Source: an uncultured Rikenella sp. (lineage in GTDB: Bacteria > Bacteroidota > Bacteroidia > Bacteroidales > Rikenellaceae). From it: a stretch of DNA of 14,240 bases. Position numbers and translations under genes: made by a program. The DNA lies in assembly GCF_910579375.1 (NCBI RefSeq), contig NZ_CAJTUJ010000039.1, forward strand, positions 1-14,240. Reading direction: 5' to 3'. Below are positions 6,806 to 14,184 of this stretch, piece by piece (position 1 is the first letter of the stretch; each line of letters opens with the position of its first letter). The notes under the pieces are model-generated. The model worked only from the letters and a program-made list of their open reading frames with translations. It searched no databases and had not been told where the DNA came from.

Positions 6806-7452
6806 TGAGTACCCAGGAAAAAGAGCCGCTCTTTTCGGCTAAAAACATGAACGCCCTGCTCGGGCCGTTGGGCCGCAACAACCCGATTCTGGTGCAAGTC
6901 CTCGGGATTTGCTCCGCCTTGGCCGTGACGGCTAAGATGAAGCCCGCATTCGTGATGGCCTTGTCCGTGACCGTCGTGACCGCCTTCTCCAACCTGATCA
7001 TCTCCCTGATGCGGAAAGGGATTCCGTCGCGGATCCGGATCATCGTCCAGCTGGTTGTGGTCGCAGCCTTGGTCATCCTCGTCGATCAGGTACTGAAAGC
7101 TTTTGTTTATGATATTAGCAAGCAGCTTTCGGTCTTCGTGGGCTTGATTATCACCAACTGTATCATCATGGGGCGCCTCGAAGCGTTCGCCATGGGGAAC
7201 AAACCGTGGCCCTCGTTCCTCGACGGGATCGGCAACGGCTTGGGATACGGCCTGATCCTGATTATCGTCGCCTTCTTCCGCGAACTGTTAGGATCGGGAA
7301 CCTTATGGGGATACCAGGTGATTCCCCAGTGGTGCTATGAACACGGCTACGCCAACAACGGCCTGATGATCCTGCCCCCGATGGCCTTGATTACCGTAGG
7401 GATCATCATCTGGATCCACCGCAGTCGGAACAAAGACCTGCAGGAGAAATAA
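6805..7452 (+). CDS. nqrD: Na+-translocating NADH:quinone reductase subunit D
   Basis: NqrD is a small integral membrane subunit related to RnfE/RnfA. With NqrE it forms an inverted pair that holds an intramembrane iron centre and takes part in electron and Na+ transfer. The 215-residue product has about six hydrophobic segments. The two conserved cysteines are visible as Cys36 in VLGICSALA and Cys119 in IITNCIIMG. The N-terminus contains the family stretch GPLGRNNPILVQVLGIC. The start is fixed by the TAATG overlap with nqrC. A 45-base gap with no evident signal separates it from nqrE. Confidence 0.96.
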   Translation: MSTQEKEPLFSAKNMNALLGPLGRNNPILVQVLGICSALAVTAKMKPAFVMALSVTVVTAFSNLIISLMRKGIPSRIRIIVQLVVVAALVILVDQVLKAFVYDISKQLSVFVGLIITNCIIMGRLEAFAMGNKPWPSFLDGIGNGLGYGLILIIVAFFRELLGSGTLWGYQVIPQWCYEHGYANNGLMILPPMALITVGIIIWIHRSRNKDLQEK

Positions 7453-7497
7453 AACCAGCGAAGCCTGTTATTTCCTATCCACACTTAGAAACCAGAC

Positions 7498-8115
7498 ATG
7501 GAAAACATACTGAACATATTCGTCAAGTCGATCTTCGTCGATAACATGGTCTTCGCCTTCTTCTTCGGGATGTGCTCCTACATCGCCGTGTCGAAGACCG
7601 TCAAGACCGCTATGGGTCTGGGGCTGGCCGTGATCTTCGTGATGACCGTGACCGTGCCCGTCAACTACCTCCTCAATAAATTCGTCCTCGAACCGGGAGC
7701 CCTGACCTGGGTGAGTCCGACCCTGGCCGACCTGGATCTCAGCTTCCTGAGCTTCATCATCTTCATCGCCGTCATTGCCTCGATCGTGCAGCTCGTGGAG
7801 ATGATCGTCGAAAAATTCGCGCCGGGGCTTTACAGCTCGCTGGGGATTTTCCTCCCGCTGATTGCCGTGAACTGCGCCATTATGGGGGGTTCTCTCTTCA
7901 TGCAGGAACGCGCCTACGCCAATATCGGCGAAGCCACCGCATTCGCCTTCGGTTCGGGGATCGGCTGGTGGCTCGCCATTATCGGCATGGCCGCCATTCG
8001 CGAGAAACTCACCTACTCCAACATCCCCAAACCGCTCAAAGGGGTCGGGATCACGTTCATTATTACCGGGTTGATGGGGATCGCCTTCATGATCTTCCTC
8101 GGCATCCAACTCTAA
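7498..8115 (+). CDS. nqrE: Na+-translocating NADH:quinone reductase subunit E
   Basis: NqrE is the partner of NqrD in the membrane core and shares the intramembrane iron-centre cysteines. The 205-residue product has about six transmembrane segments. It carries Cys26 in FFFGMCSYIAVSK and a second conserved cysteine at 126 in IAVNCAIMGG. The opening MENILNIFVKSIFVDNMVFA is typical of the family, so the ATG at 7498 is secure. It ends 19 bases before nqrF. NqrE resembles RnfA, but the complete nqrA-F context excludes Rnf. Confidence 0.96.
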   Translation: MENILNIFVKSIFVDNMVFAFFFGMCSYIAVSKTVKTAMGLGLAVIFVMTVTVPVNYLLNKFVLEPGALTWVSPTLADLDLSFLSFIIFIAVIASIVQLVEMIVEKFAPGLYSSLGIFLPLIAVNCAIMGGSLFMQERAYANIGEATAFAFGSGIGWWLAIIGMAAIREKLTYSNIPKPLKGVGITFIITGLMGIAFMIFLGIQL

Positions 8116-8134
8116 CGCATTACAGACAGATACG

Positions 8135-9433
8135 ATGATATCATCCACAATTCTTTCGGCAGCCGTCGTGAGTCTGACGCCGACCCTCGTCACGGCCATC
8201 ATCGCCTTCGCGGCGATCACGCTGATTCTGGTAGCGGTACTGCTGTTCGCCAAGAAAAAGCTGACCCCCTCGGGAAACGTCACCATCACCATCAACGGCG
8301 AAAAAGAGATCACCGCAGAAACCGGCGGATCGCTCCTGACCACCCTGGCGGAACAGAACATCTTCCTGCCTTCGGCATGCGGGGGCGGCGGATCGTGCGG
8401 CATGTGCAAATGCCAGGTCTTGGAAGGCGGCGGCGAAATTCTGCCCACCGAAGTCAACTTCTTCAGCCGCAAACAGCAACAGGAACACTGGCGCCTGGGT
8501 TGTCAGGTCAAAGTCAAAGAAAACCTGAAGATTCGAGTACCCGAATCGGTGCTGGGCGTAAAGAAATGGGAGTGCGAAGTGATCTCCAACCGGAACATCT
8601 CGACCTTCCTCAAAGAATTCGTCGTGAAACTTCCCGAAGGCGAACAGCTTAATTTCCGGAGCGGGGGGTATATCCAGATCGACGTCCCGAAATACGACGA
8701 AATCAAGTTCTCGGACATGGAAGTCGATGAACAATTCCGTCCAGACTGGGACAAATTCAAGATGTGGGACCTCGTGACCAAGAATCCGGAACCTACCTTC
8801 CGGGCTTACTCCATGGCGAATCATCCGGCAGAAGGGAATATCATCATGCTGAACATCCGGATCGCCACCCCGCCGTTCGACAAGGCGACGGGCGGCTTCA
8901 TGAAGGTCAATCCGGGGATCTGCTCCTCGTATATCTTCAGCCGCAAACCGGGCGACAAAGTAACCATTTCGGGGCCTTACGGCGAATTCTTCCTGCCCGA
9001 CAACCTGCCGGCGGATCAGGAACTGATCTTTATCGGCGGCGGTGCCGGGATGGCGCCGATGCGGAGCCACATCATGCACCTCTTCAAGACCGAAAAGACT
9101 TCGCGTCCGGTATCGTTCTGGTATGGGGCCCGGGCTTTGAAAGAGGCGCCTTACATGCCGGAATTCACCGAAATCGAACGCGACTTCCCGAACTTCTCGT
9201 TCAACCTGGCGCTCGACCGGCCCGACCCGGAAGCAGATGCCGCCGGTGTGAAATATACCCCGGGCTTCGTACACAACGTGCTGTACGAGAACTACCTCAA
9301 AAACCACGAAGATCCGGAAGGGTGTTTGTACTTGATGTGCGGGCCGCCTATGATGATTTCGGCCGTAGTGAAGATGCTCGACTCCTTGGGGGTACCGCCT
9401 GAGAATATCATGTACGACAACTTCGGCGGATAG
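8135..9433 (+). CDS. nqrF: Na+-translocating NADH:quinone reductase subunit F
   Basis: NqrF is the electron entry subunit: it oxidises NADH via FAD and passes electrons to a 2Fe-2S cluster. The 432-residue product has one N-terminal membrane helix (about 17-39). A plant-type ferredoxin domain follows with ligands Cys82, Cys88, Cys91 and Cys123 (C-x5-C-x2-C then C). The FAD-binding RAYS motif is at 223-226. The NADH-binding part has GGGAGMAP (301-308) and MCGPP (401-405), and the protein ends YDNFGG, as family members do. It is the last nqr gene; a strong terminator begins 28 bases after its stop. Confidence 0.97.
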   Translation: MISSTILSAAVVSLTPTLVTAIIAFAAITLILVAVLLFAKKKLTPSGNVTITINGEKEITAETGGSLLTTLAEQNIFLPSACGGGGSCGMCKCQVLEGGGEILPTEVNFFSRKQQQEHWRLGCQVKVKENLKIRVPESVLGVKKWECEVISNRNISTFLKEFVVKLPEGEQLNFRSGGYIQIDVPKYDEIKFSDMEVDEQFRPDWDKFKMWDLVTKNPEPTFRAYSMANHPAEGNIIMLNIRIATPPFDKATGGFMKVNPGICSSYIFSRKPGDKVTISGPYGEFFLPDNLPADQELIFIGGGAGMAPMRSHIMHLFKTEKTSRPVSFWYGARALKEAPYMPEFTEIERDFPNFSFNLALDRPDPEADAAGVKYTPGFVHNVLYENYLKNHEDPEGCLYLMCGPPMMISAVVKMLDSLGVPPENIMYDNFGG

Positions 9434-9461
9434 TTTCTGATTTGAACTACAAAAAGTTGAT

Positions 9462-9502
9462 ACGCGCATTCTCTTTATCTGGAAGAGAATGCGCGTTTAT
9501 TT
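9462..9502 (+). terminator. Intrinsic terminator of the nqr operon
   Basis: ACGCGCATTCTCTT (9462-9475) is the exact reverse complement of AAGAGAATGCGCGT (9483-9496). The loop has 7 bases and TTATTTT follows. The 14-bp perfect stem plus T-rich tail, 28 bases after the nqrF stop, is a strong case. Confidence 0.9.
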
Positions 9503-9567
9503 TGTCCCAGCCACGCCCATATCGATTGGTGCAAGCCGAAGCCTGCGGAAATCGGCTCAAAGGCCGA

Positions 9568-9586
9568 GCAGCCCGCCCCGGGCTGC
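9568..9586. repeat. GC-rich 8-bp hairpin
   Basis: GCAGCCCG (9568-9575) pairs with CGGGCTGC (9579-9586) around a CCC loop. It overlaps the first codons of the recognisable FISUMP-like remnant, so it may mark a breakpoint, or it may simply reflect the local GC-rich sequence. Confidence 0.4.
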
Positions 9587-9769
9587 CGCGATGGAGGCAA
9601 TCAGGGTATCCGAGGCGATCTGGTGTATGTCAGCAACAACAGATACTCCTCATCATCCACGACAGGAGATACAGCCGGCATATATCTGGGTTTCAGCACG
9701 ACGGACCTACTCTCCAGCAATACAAGCATTCGTGCCCACGGTATTCAGCTGCGTTGCCTCTCGGAATAA
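9572..9769 (+). pseudogene. C-terminal remnant of a FISUMP-like surface protein
   Basis: One plus-strand frame reads 65 residues, from PAPGCRDGGNQGIRG through YVSNNRYSSSS and IYLGFSTTDLL to RAHGIQLRCLSE and a TAA stop. The order of elements matches the C-terminus of Bacteroidota FISUMP (major paralogous domain) cell-surface proteins. Those usually run PAAGxRDG, then GxYWSSS, then a YxLxF strand, and end RAxGxxVRC. The usual Trp of YWSSS is absent. There is no plausible start codon: the frame is closed by a TGA at 9458-9460, and the sequence before 9570 does not resemble the family and includes the nqr terminator. I read it as a decayed, 5'-truncated gene. The assignment rests on pattern recognition alone. 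Confidence 0.55.
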
Positions 9770-9911
9770 ACAGGGGCCGAGCGGCAATCGAAAGCCGGCT
9801 GGGACTACCCCAACCCACGGCCGCTTCACCCCCCACCCCCAAAGACTGCCGCCTCTCCGAAAACAACCGCAGAAAAACATCCCCGCCCCCTCAACAAAGC
9901 CCCCGCACCCC

Positions 9912-9942
9912 TTGGTCATGCGAAAAAAAAACGCTATCTTAG
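9912..9942 (+). promoter_or_regulatory. Likely gyrA promoter
   Basis: TTG (9912-9914) is followed after 20 bases by TATCTTAG (9935-9942), close to the Bacteroidota TTTG-(19-21)-TAnnTTTG pattern, with one mismatch in the -7 box. An A9 tract lies between the boxes. It is 38 bases upstream of the gyrA ATG. Confidence 0.55.
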
Positions 9943-9980
9943 CCGTTTGAAAAGCCAAGCGAGACTTAGATAATCAAACC

Positions 9981-12485
9981 ATGCAAGAACAGCAAGAGAG
10001 AATCATCAAGATCAATATCGAGGAGGAGATGAAGACCGCCTACATCGACTATTCGATGTCGGTGATCGTGTCGCGGGCCCTGCCCGACGTGCGCGACGGA
10101 CTCAAACCGGTGCACCGCCGCGTGCTCTACGGGATGAGCAACGAACTGTCGCTCTACTCCGACAAACCGTACAAGAAATCCGCCAGAATCGTCGGGGAAG
10201 TCCTGGGGAAATTCCACCCCCACGGCGACTCCTCAGTCTACGACGCTATGGTGCGGATGGCACAAGAGTGGTCATTGCGGTACCCGCTGGTGGACGGACA
10301 GGGGAACTTCGGGTCAATCGACGGGGACAGCCCGGCGGCGATGCGGTACACCGAAGCCCGGATGAAGAAAATCACCGACGAAGTGATGGCCGACATCGAA
10401 AAGGAAACCGTCGACTTCACCCTCAACTTCGACGACACCATCTACGAACCGACGGTACTTCCGACGAAAATCCCCCTCTTGCTGCTCAACGGGAGCTCCG
10501 GGATTGCAGTCGGGATGGCAACGAATATGCCGCCGCATAACCTCAGCGACACCATCGACGCCGTAAACGCCTATATTGACAACCCCGACATCGAGATCTC
10601 GGAACTCATCGAAAAGATCAAAGCACCGGACTTTCCGACCGGCGGGATTATCTACGGTTACGAAGGGGTGCGCGAGGCGTACGAAACGGGGCGGGGACGC
10701 GTCGTGATCCGTTCCAAGACCGACATCGAACACACCGCGAGCGGGCGGGAGTGTATCGTCGTGACCGAGATTCCGTACCAAGTCAATAAAGCCGAGATGA
10801 TCCAGAAGATCGCCGGCATGATCAACGACAAGAAGATCGAAGGGATCTCTTACATCAACGACGAATCCGACCGAAACGGGATGCGGATTGTCATCATCCT
10901 GAAACACGACGCGGTGGCAAGCGTCGTGCTCAATACTTTGTTCAAATACACCCAGCTGCAATCCACCTTCTCGGTCAATAACATCGCGCTGGTGGACGGG
11001 CGGCCCAGATCGCTCAACCTCAAAGAGCTGGTCAAATACTTCGTTCGGCACCGCCACGACGTGATCGTGCGGCGGACGAAATACGATTTGCGGAAAGCGG
11101 AAGAAAGGGCACACATTTTGGAGGGTCTCCTTATTGCGCAGGACAACATCGACGAAGTCATCCGGATCATCCGGGCCGCCAAGAACGCGGAGGAAGCAAA
11201 AACGGCATTGATCGCCCGCTTCCAGTTCAGCGATCTACAGGCACAGGCCATCGTCGACATGCGACTGCGGGCACTGACCGGGCTCGAACACGAAAAACTC
11301 CAGCAGGAGTACGACGAACTGCGCAAAATGATCGCCCACTACAACGAACTGCTCGGCAGCGAGTCCATGCAGATGCAACTCATCAAAGACGAACTCGTCG
11401 AGATGAAAGAGCGGTACGGCGACAAGCGGCGGAGCGAAATCGTCCTGACCGCAGAAGAGTTCAACCCCGAAGACTTCTACGCCGACGAGGATGTGGTGAT
11501 CACCATCTCCCACCTGGGGTATATCAAGCGCACCCCGCTGACCGAATACCGGACACAGTCCAGGGGCGGCGTGGGATCGAAAGGGTCTGCCACGCGGGAC
11601 GAAGACTTCATCGAGCACCTGTACGTCACTACGATGCACAACACCATGCTCTTCTTTACCGAAAAGGGGAGATGTTACTGGCTCAAAGTGTACGAAATAC
11701 CCGAAGGGAGTCGTTCTTCCAAAGGCCGTGCGATTCAGAACGTCATCCAGATCGAACCGGATGACAAAGTGCGAGCCTATATCAACGTGCGCAGGCTGAA
11801 CGACCCGGAATACGTCAACAGCAACTACATCGTGATGTGCACCCGCGAAGGGATCATCAAGAAGACCTTGCTGGAAGCCTACTCGCGGCCCCGGCTGAAC
11901 GGCGTGAACGCCATCACCATCAAAGACGGCGACCAGCTGATCGACGCCGCCCTGACTTCGGGGAAAGCCCAGGTGGTGATTGCCGCCAAAGGCGGGAAAG
12001 CGATTCGTTTCGAAGAAGAGAACGTCCGGGCCATCGGACGGACCGGCGCAGGCGTGCGGGGGATCAATCTCGACGAAGGAGATGAAGTGATCGGCATGCT
12101 GACCGTCGAACCGGATCAGAAACCGGAAATTCTGGTCGTCTCGGAAAACGGATACGGGAAGCGGACAGGGATCAACGACTACCGCATCACCGGCCGGTCG
12201 GGGAAAGGCGTCAAGACCATCCAGATCACGGAAAAGACAGGTAAGCTGATCTCCATTCAGGCCGTAAGCGACGAAAACGACCTGATGATCATCAACCGGT
12301 CGGGCCTCACGATTCGGATTCCCGTTGCCGACATCCGCGTCACCGGACGCGCGGCACAGGGCGTCAAGGTGATCAACCTGCGGAACAACGACTCGATCGC
12401 TTCAGTGATCGCCGTGCCCAAGAGCGAAGACGACGAAACGAACGACGACCCGTCTATCGTTGCTGCCGCTGAAGTGACCGAATAA
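9981..12485 (+). CDS. gyrA: DNA gyrase subunit A
   Basis: GyrA cuts and rejoins DNA in the A2B2 gyrase, which introduces negative supercoils using ATP bound by GyrB. The 834-residue product shows SMSVIVSRALPDVRDGLKPV (25-44), the quinolone-determining stretch HPHGDSSVYDAMVRMAQ (79-95) and the catalytic Tyr123 in RYTEARM (codon TAC at 10347-10349). Ser84 and Asp88, equivalent to E. coli Ser83 and Asp87, are the residues found in quinolone-sensitive enzymes. The C-terminal beta-pinwheel follows, with the GyrA box present as QSRGGVGSKG (526-535) rather than the classical QRRGGKG. An acidic tail (about 814-834) closes the protein. The box and gene order (nqr or gyrB not linked functionally) favour gyrase over ParC, given the length and tail. 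It has its own promoter, and the next gene starts 27 bases after its stop. Confidence 0.95.
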   Translation: MQEQQERIIKINIEEEMKTAYIDYSMSVIVSRALPDVRDGLKPVHRRVLYGMSNELSLYSDKPYKKSARIVGEVLGKFHPHGDSSVYDAMVRMAQEWSLRYPLVDGQGNFGSIDGDSPAAMRYTEARMKKITDEVMADIEKETVDFTLNFDDTIYEPTVLPTKIPLLLLNGSSGIAVGMATNMPPHNLSDTIDAVNAYIDNPDIEISELIEKIKAPDFPTGGIIYGYEGVREAYETGRGRVVIRSKTDIEHTASGRECIVVTEIPYQVNKAEMIQKIAGMINDKKIEGISYINDESDRNGMRIVIILKHDAVASVVLNTLFKYTQLQSTFSVNNIALVDGRPRSLNLKELVKYFVRHRHDVIVRRTKYDLRKAEERAHILEGLLIAQDNIDEVIRIIRAAKNAEEAKTALIARFQFSDLQAQAIVDMRLRALTGLEHEKLQQEYDELRKMIAHYNELLGSESMQMQLIKDELVEMKERYGDKRRSEIVLTAEEFNPEDFYADEDVVITISHLGYIKRTPLTEYRTQSRGGVGSKGSATRDEDFIEHLYVTTMHNTMLFFTEKGRCYWLKVYEIPEGSRSSKGRAIQNVIQIEPDDKVRAYINVRRLNDPEYVNSNYIVMCTREGIIKKTLLEAYSRPRLNGVNAITIKDGDQLIDAALTSGKAQVVIAAKGGKAIRFEEENVRAIGRTGAGVRGINLDEGDEVIGMLTVEPDQKPEILVVSENGYGKRTGINDYRITGRSGKGVKTIQITEKTGKLISIQAVSDENDLMIINRSGLTIRIPVADIRVTGRAAQGVKVINLRNNDSIASVIAVPKSEDDETNDDPSIVAAAEVTE

Positions 12486-12512
12486 CTAACACATACTCAC
12501 ACGATACACACC

Positions 12513-13835
12513 ATGAAAAAGATTCTTTTGATCCTCGCCGCCGCAGCCACCACACTGGCCGCCAGCTCGCAGACCAAAGAGCTGGACAACCTCGCCAAGC
12601 GGCTCCAGAAGAGCGATGAAGCCATCGCCGATCCCAAGAAATCCGCCTCGGCAAACACGTGGCTCGACCACACCAGCGCCCTGATCGCCGCATCGAAAGT
12701 CTACACCAAAACGTTGGTCGCCGATTTTCCCATCGAACAGACCCTGGCCTTGGTCGGCGACCAGCCCAACGAAATCGTCGAAGTGACCGTGATGGAACAA
12801 CCCCACAAGAAATACGTGTTCGATAACTTCGACATCTACGTCAATCAGAACGGACAAGTCGTCTTCTGGCAGACCAAGAACGAATTCCGTCCCGACGCCT
12901 TGAACAAAGCACTGGAAGCGTTCAAAAAAGCCTGCGAACTCGACCCGTCCATCGCGACCGGTAAAGGGTATCTCGTGGGCGACGAACTGCTGAACCAGTT
13001 CAACACCAACGGGATGAACAACTACAACCTCGGTCAGAAGATCCAGGCAGCCGAAATGTTCTCGAAAGTCGTCGAAGTCAACCAGATGCTCGGCAACACC
13101 GACTCCGTGATGCTCTACTACACCGGCGTGGCTTACAGCGAAGGCGAAGACTACGACAAAGCCCTCGAATACCTGAACAAAGCCCGTGAAATCGGCTACG
13201 ACCAGGACGGCGGCGTAGACTTCTACATCGCCTACATGCAGGAAAAACAAGGCAAGAAAGAGGACGCCATCGCCACCCTCGAAAACGCCCTCGCCAAATA
13301 CCCGACCGACAACCGGATGGTGACCCAGCTGATTAATCTCTACATCGATACCCAGCGCAGCCCGGACACCGTAGTCGGTCTGCTCGACAAAGCGAAAGAG
13401 CTCGATCCGTCGAACGTCTCGCTCTACATGCTCGAAGGTACCTTGTGGGAAAAGATGGGTAACGCAGACAAAGCCGAAGCCGCTTTCGTCGCCGCCACCA
13501 AAGTCGATCCGGACAACTATGCGCCTTACATGAACGCCGGGATCATGGAAGCCCGCAAAGGCGACGCCCTGATCGAACAAGCCCGGAAACTCGATCTCAA
13601 CGACGTGAAAGGATACGAAGCCATGGCCAAAGAAGCGATCGGTTACTACAACGTCGCGATCGAATATCTGGAAAAAGCCCACGAGTTGAATCCCAAAGAG
13701 ATCGGCATCGTCGATATGCTGAAAGGCTTGTACTATCAAAAATTAGCCAACGGCGAAGAGGTCGAAACCAAGTTCCAGCACTACACCGACCTGTACCGGT
13801 CGATGGAAGAGCAGGCCGAAGCGGCACAACAGTAA
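12513..13835 (+). CDS. Secreted tetratricopeptide-repeat protein
   Basis: The 440-residue product begins with a Sec signal peptide (MKKILLILAAAATTLAASSQ, cleavage likely near residue 20, with no lipobox Cys), so it is probably periplasmic. The mature part has helical N-terminal sequence (about 22-70), a segment without clear repeats (about 70-125) and then TPR-like helical pairs. The best ones are near 125-145, 167-192, 201-230, 235-264, 303-334 and 376-395, with classic ends such as AxxxxELDPS and KAxELNP. TPR proteins serve as scaffolds; the partner is unknown. It follows gyrA by 27 bases with no promoter or terminator between, so it is probably co-transcribed. A strong terminator lies 41 bases after its stop. 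The link to gyrA may be only positional. Confidence 0.85.
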   Translation: MKKILLILAAAATTLAASSQTKELDNLAKRLQKSDEAIADPKKSASANTWLDHTSALIAASKVYTKTLVADFPIEQTLALVGDQPNEIVEVTVMEQPHKKYVFDNFDIYVNQNGQVVFWQTKNEFRPDALNKALEAFKKACELDPSIATGKGYLVGDELLNQFNTNGMNNYNLGQKIQAAEMFSKVVEVNQMLGNTDSVMLYYTGVAYSEGEDYDKALEYLNKAREIGYDQDGGVDFYIAYMQEKQGKKEDAIATLENALAKYPTDNRMVTQLINLYIDTQRSPDTVVGLLDKAKELDPSNVSLYMLEGTLWEKMGNADKAEAAFVAATKVDPDNYAPYMNAGIMEARKGDALIEQARKLDLNDVKGYEAMAKEAIGYYNVAIEYLEKAHELNPKEIGIVDMLKGLYYQKLANGEEVETKFQHYTDLYRSMEEQAEAAQQ

Positions 13836-13875
13836 ACCTTGAGGCCGGTATTTCCCACCCCTTCATCTATTCTAC

Positions 13876-13913
13876 GCCCGCAGGAATCTTCAGTGTATTC
13901 CTGCGGGCTTTTT
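13876..13913 (+). terminator. Intrinsic terminator after the gyrA-TPR unit
   Basis: GCCCGCAGGAAT (13876-13887) is the exact reverse complement of ATTCCTGCGGGC (13897-13908), with a 9-base loop and TTTTT directly after. It is a textbook Rho-independent terminator. Confidence 0.9.
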
Positions 13914-13997
13914 ACATGCCTTAAAGTGATCAGATTTTTCAGCGCACAGACAAAGAATTGAGGGTAGAAGCTGCCCATTCCGAGTGCCGGGAGGCAC

Positions 13998-14059
13998 CGC
14001 CTAAAGAGGGAAATCGTCAAAACTCGCTTGCGTGTTTTGGCAAGATTTCCCCGGCGCGC
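13998..14059 (+). repeat. Bulged inverted-repeat element, copy 2
   Basis: GGGAAATC (14008-14015) pairs with GATTTCCC (14044-14051). GTCAAAAC pairs with GTTTTGGC through one T-G wobble, and CGC/GCG close a TT loop. The unpaired AA (14042-14043) lies in the same place as in the copy at 16-88. The preceding CGCCTAAAGAG and the following GGCGCGC are shared with that copy, whereas the loop differs. Confidence 0.75.
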
Positions 14060-14084
14060 ACCAAAAACTGGGCTGAGCTGATTA

Positions 14085-14103
14085 AGCGATACGCAGTATC
14101 GCT
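14085..14103. repeat. 8-bp hairpin with GCA loop
   Basis: AGCGATAC (14085-14092) is the exact reverse complement of GTATCGCT (14096-14103), with loop GCA. It stands between two copies of the bulged repeat, next to a possible three-way junction. Confidence 0.5.
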
Positions 14104-14105
14104 CC

Positions 14106-14158
14106 GTCCCGCCGGGGTCACCCGGACGCCGCCCGCGCAGGGCAGTTTCAGGCGGGAC
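14106..14158. other. Possible three-way junction structure
   Basis: GTCCCGCC (14106-14113) pairs exactly with GGCGGGAC (14151-14158). Inside, GGG/CCC (14114-14116 with 14121-14123) and GCCC/GGGC (14131-14134 with 14140-14143) can form two short hairpins, giving a branched fold. In GC-rich DNA such pairings arise by chance more easily, so this is tentative. Confidence 0.35.
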
Positions 14159-14184
14159 AAAGCTCAACCGCGCGCGACTGCTGG

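Larger units (their letters stand above)
9434..9980. other. 547-base gap between nqrF and gyrA
   Basis: No intact gene is visible. The gap holds, in order, the nqr terminator (9462-9502), a decayed FISUMP-like coding remnant (stop at 9767-9769) with a GC-rich hairpin (9568-9586) at its start, a C-rich stretch (about 9820-9910) in which I see nothing, and the gyrA promoter (9912-9942). Two longer open frames on the plus strand are rich in Pro, Arg and Ser and match nothing I know; the meaningful frame is the third one. Confidence 0.65.

Noticed and set aside
9546..9560. GGAAATCGGCTCAAA, similar to the left arm of the bulged repeat
   Set aside because: No matching GATTTCC right arm with the AA bulge follows, so it is a chance resemblance or an unprovable fragment.
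9442..9950. Two overlapping plus-strand open frames of about 150-165 codons after nqrF
   Set aside because: They start within or around the nqr terminator and have low-complexity Pro/Arg/Ser translations. The third frame explains the region better, as a FISUMP-like remnant.
12486..13739. A 417-codon minus-strand frame opposite the TPR gene, and similar long frames opposite purM, nqrA, nqrF and gyrA
   Set aside because: All are exact antisense shadows of confidently identified genes, with Val/Phe/Gly/Asp- or His/Arg-rich translations and no family match.
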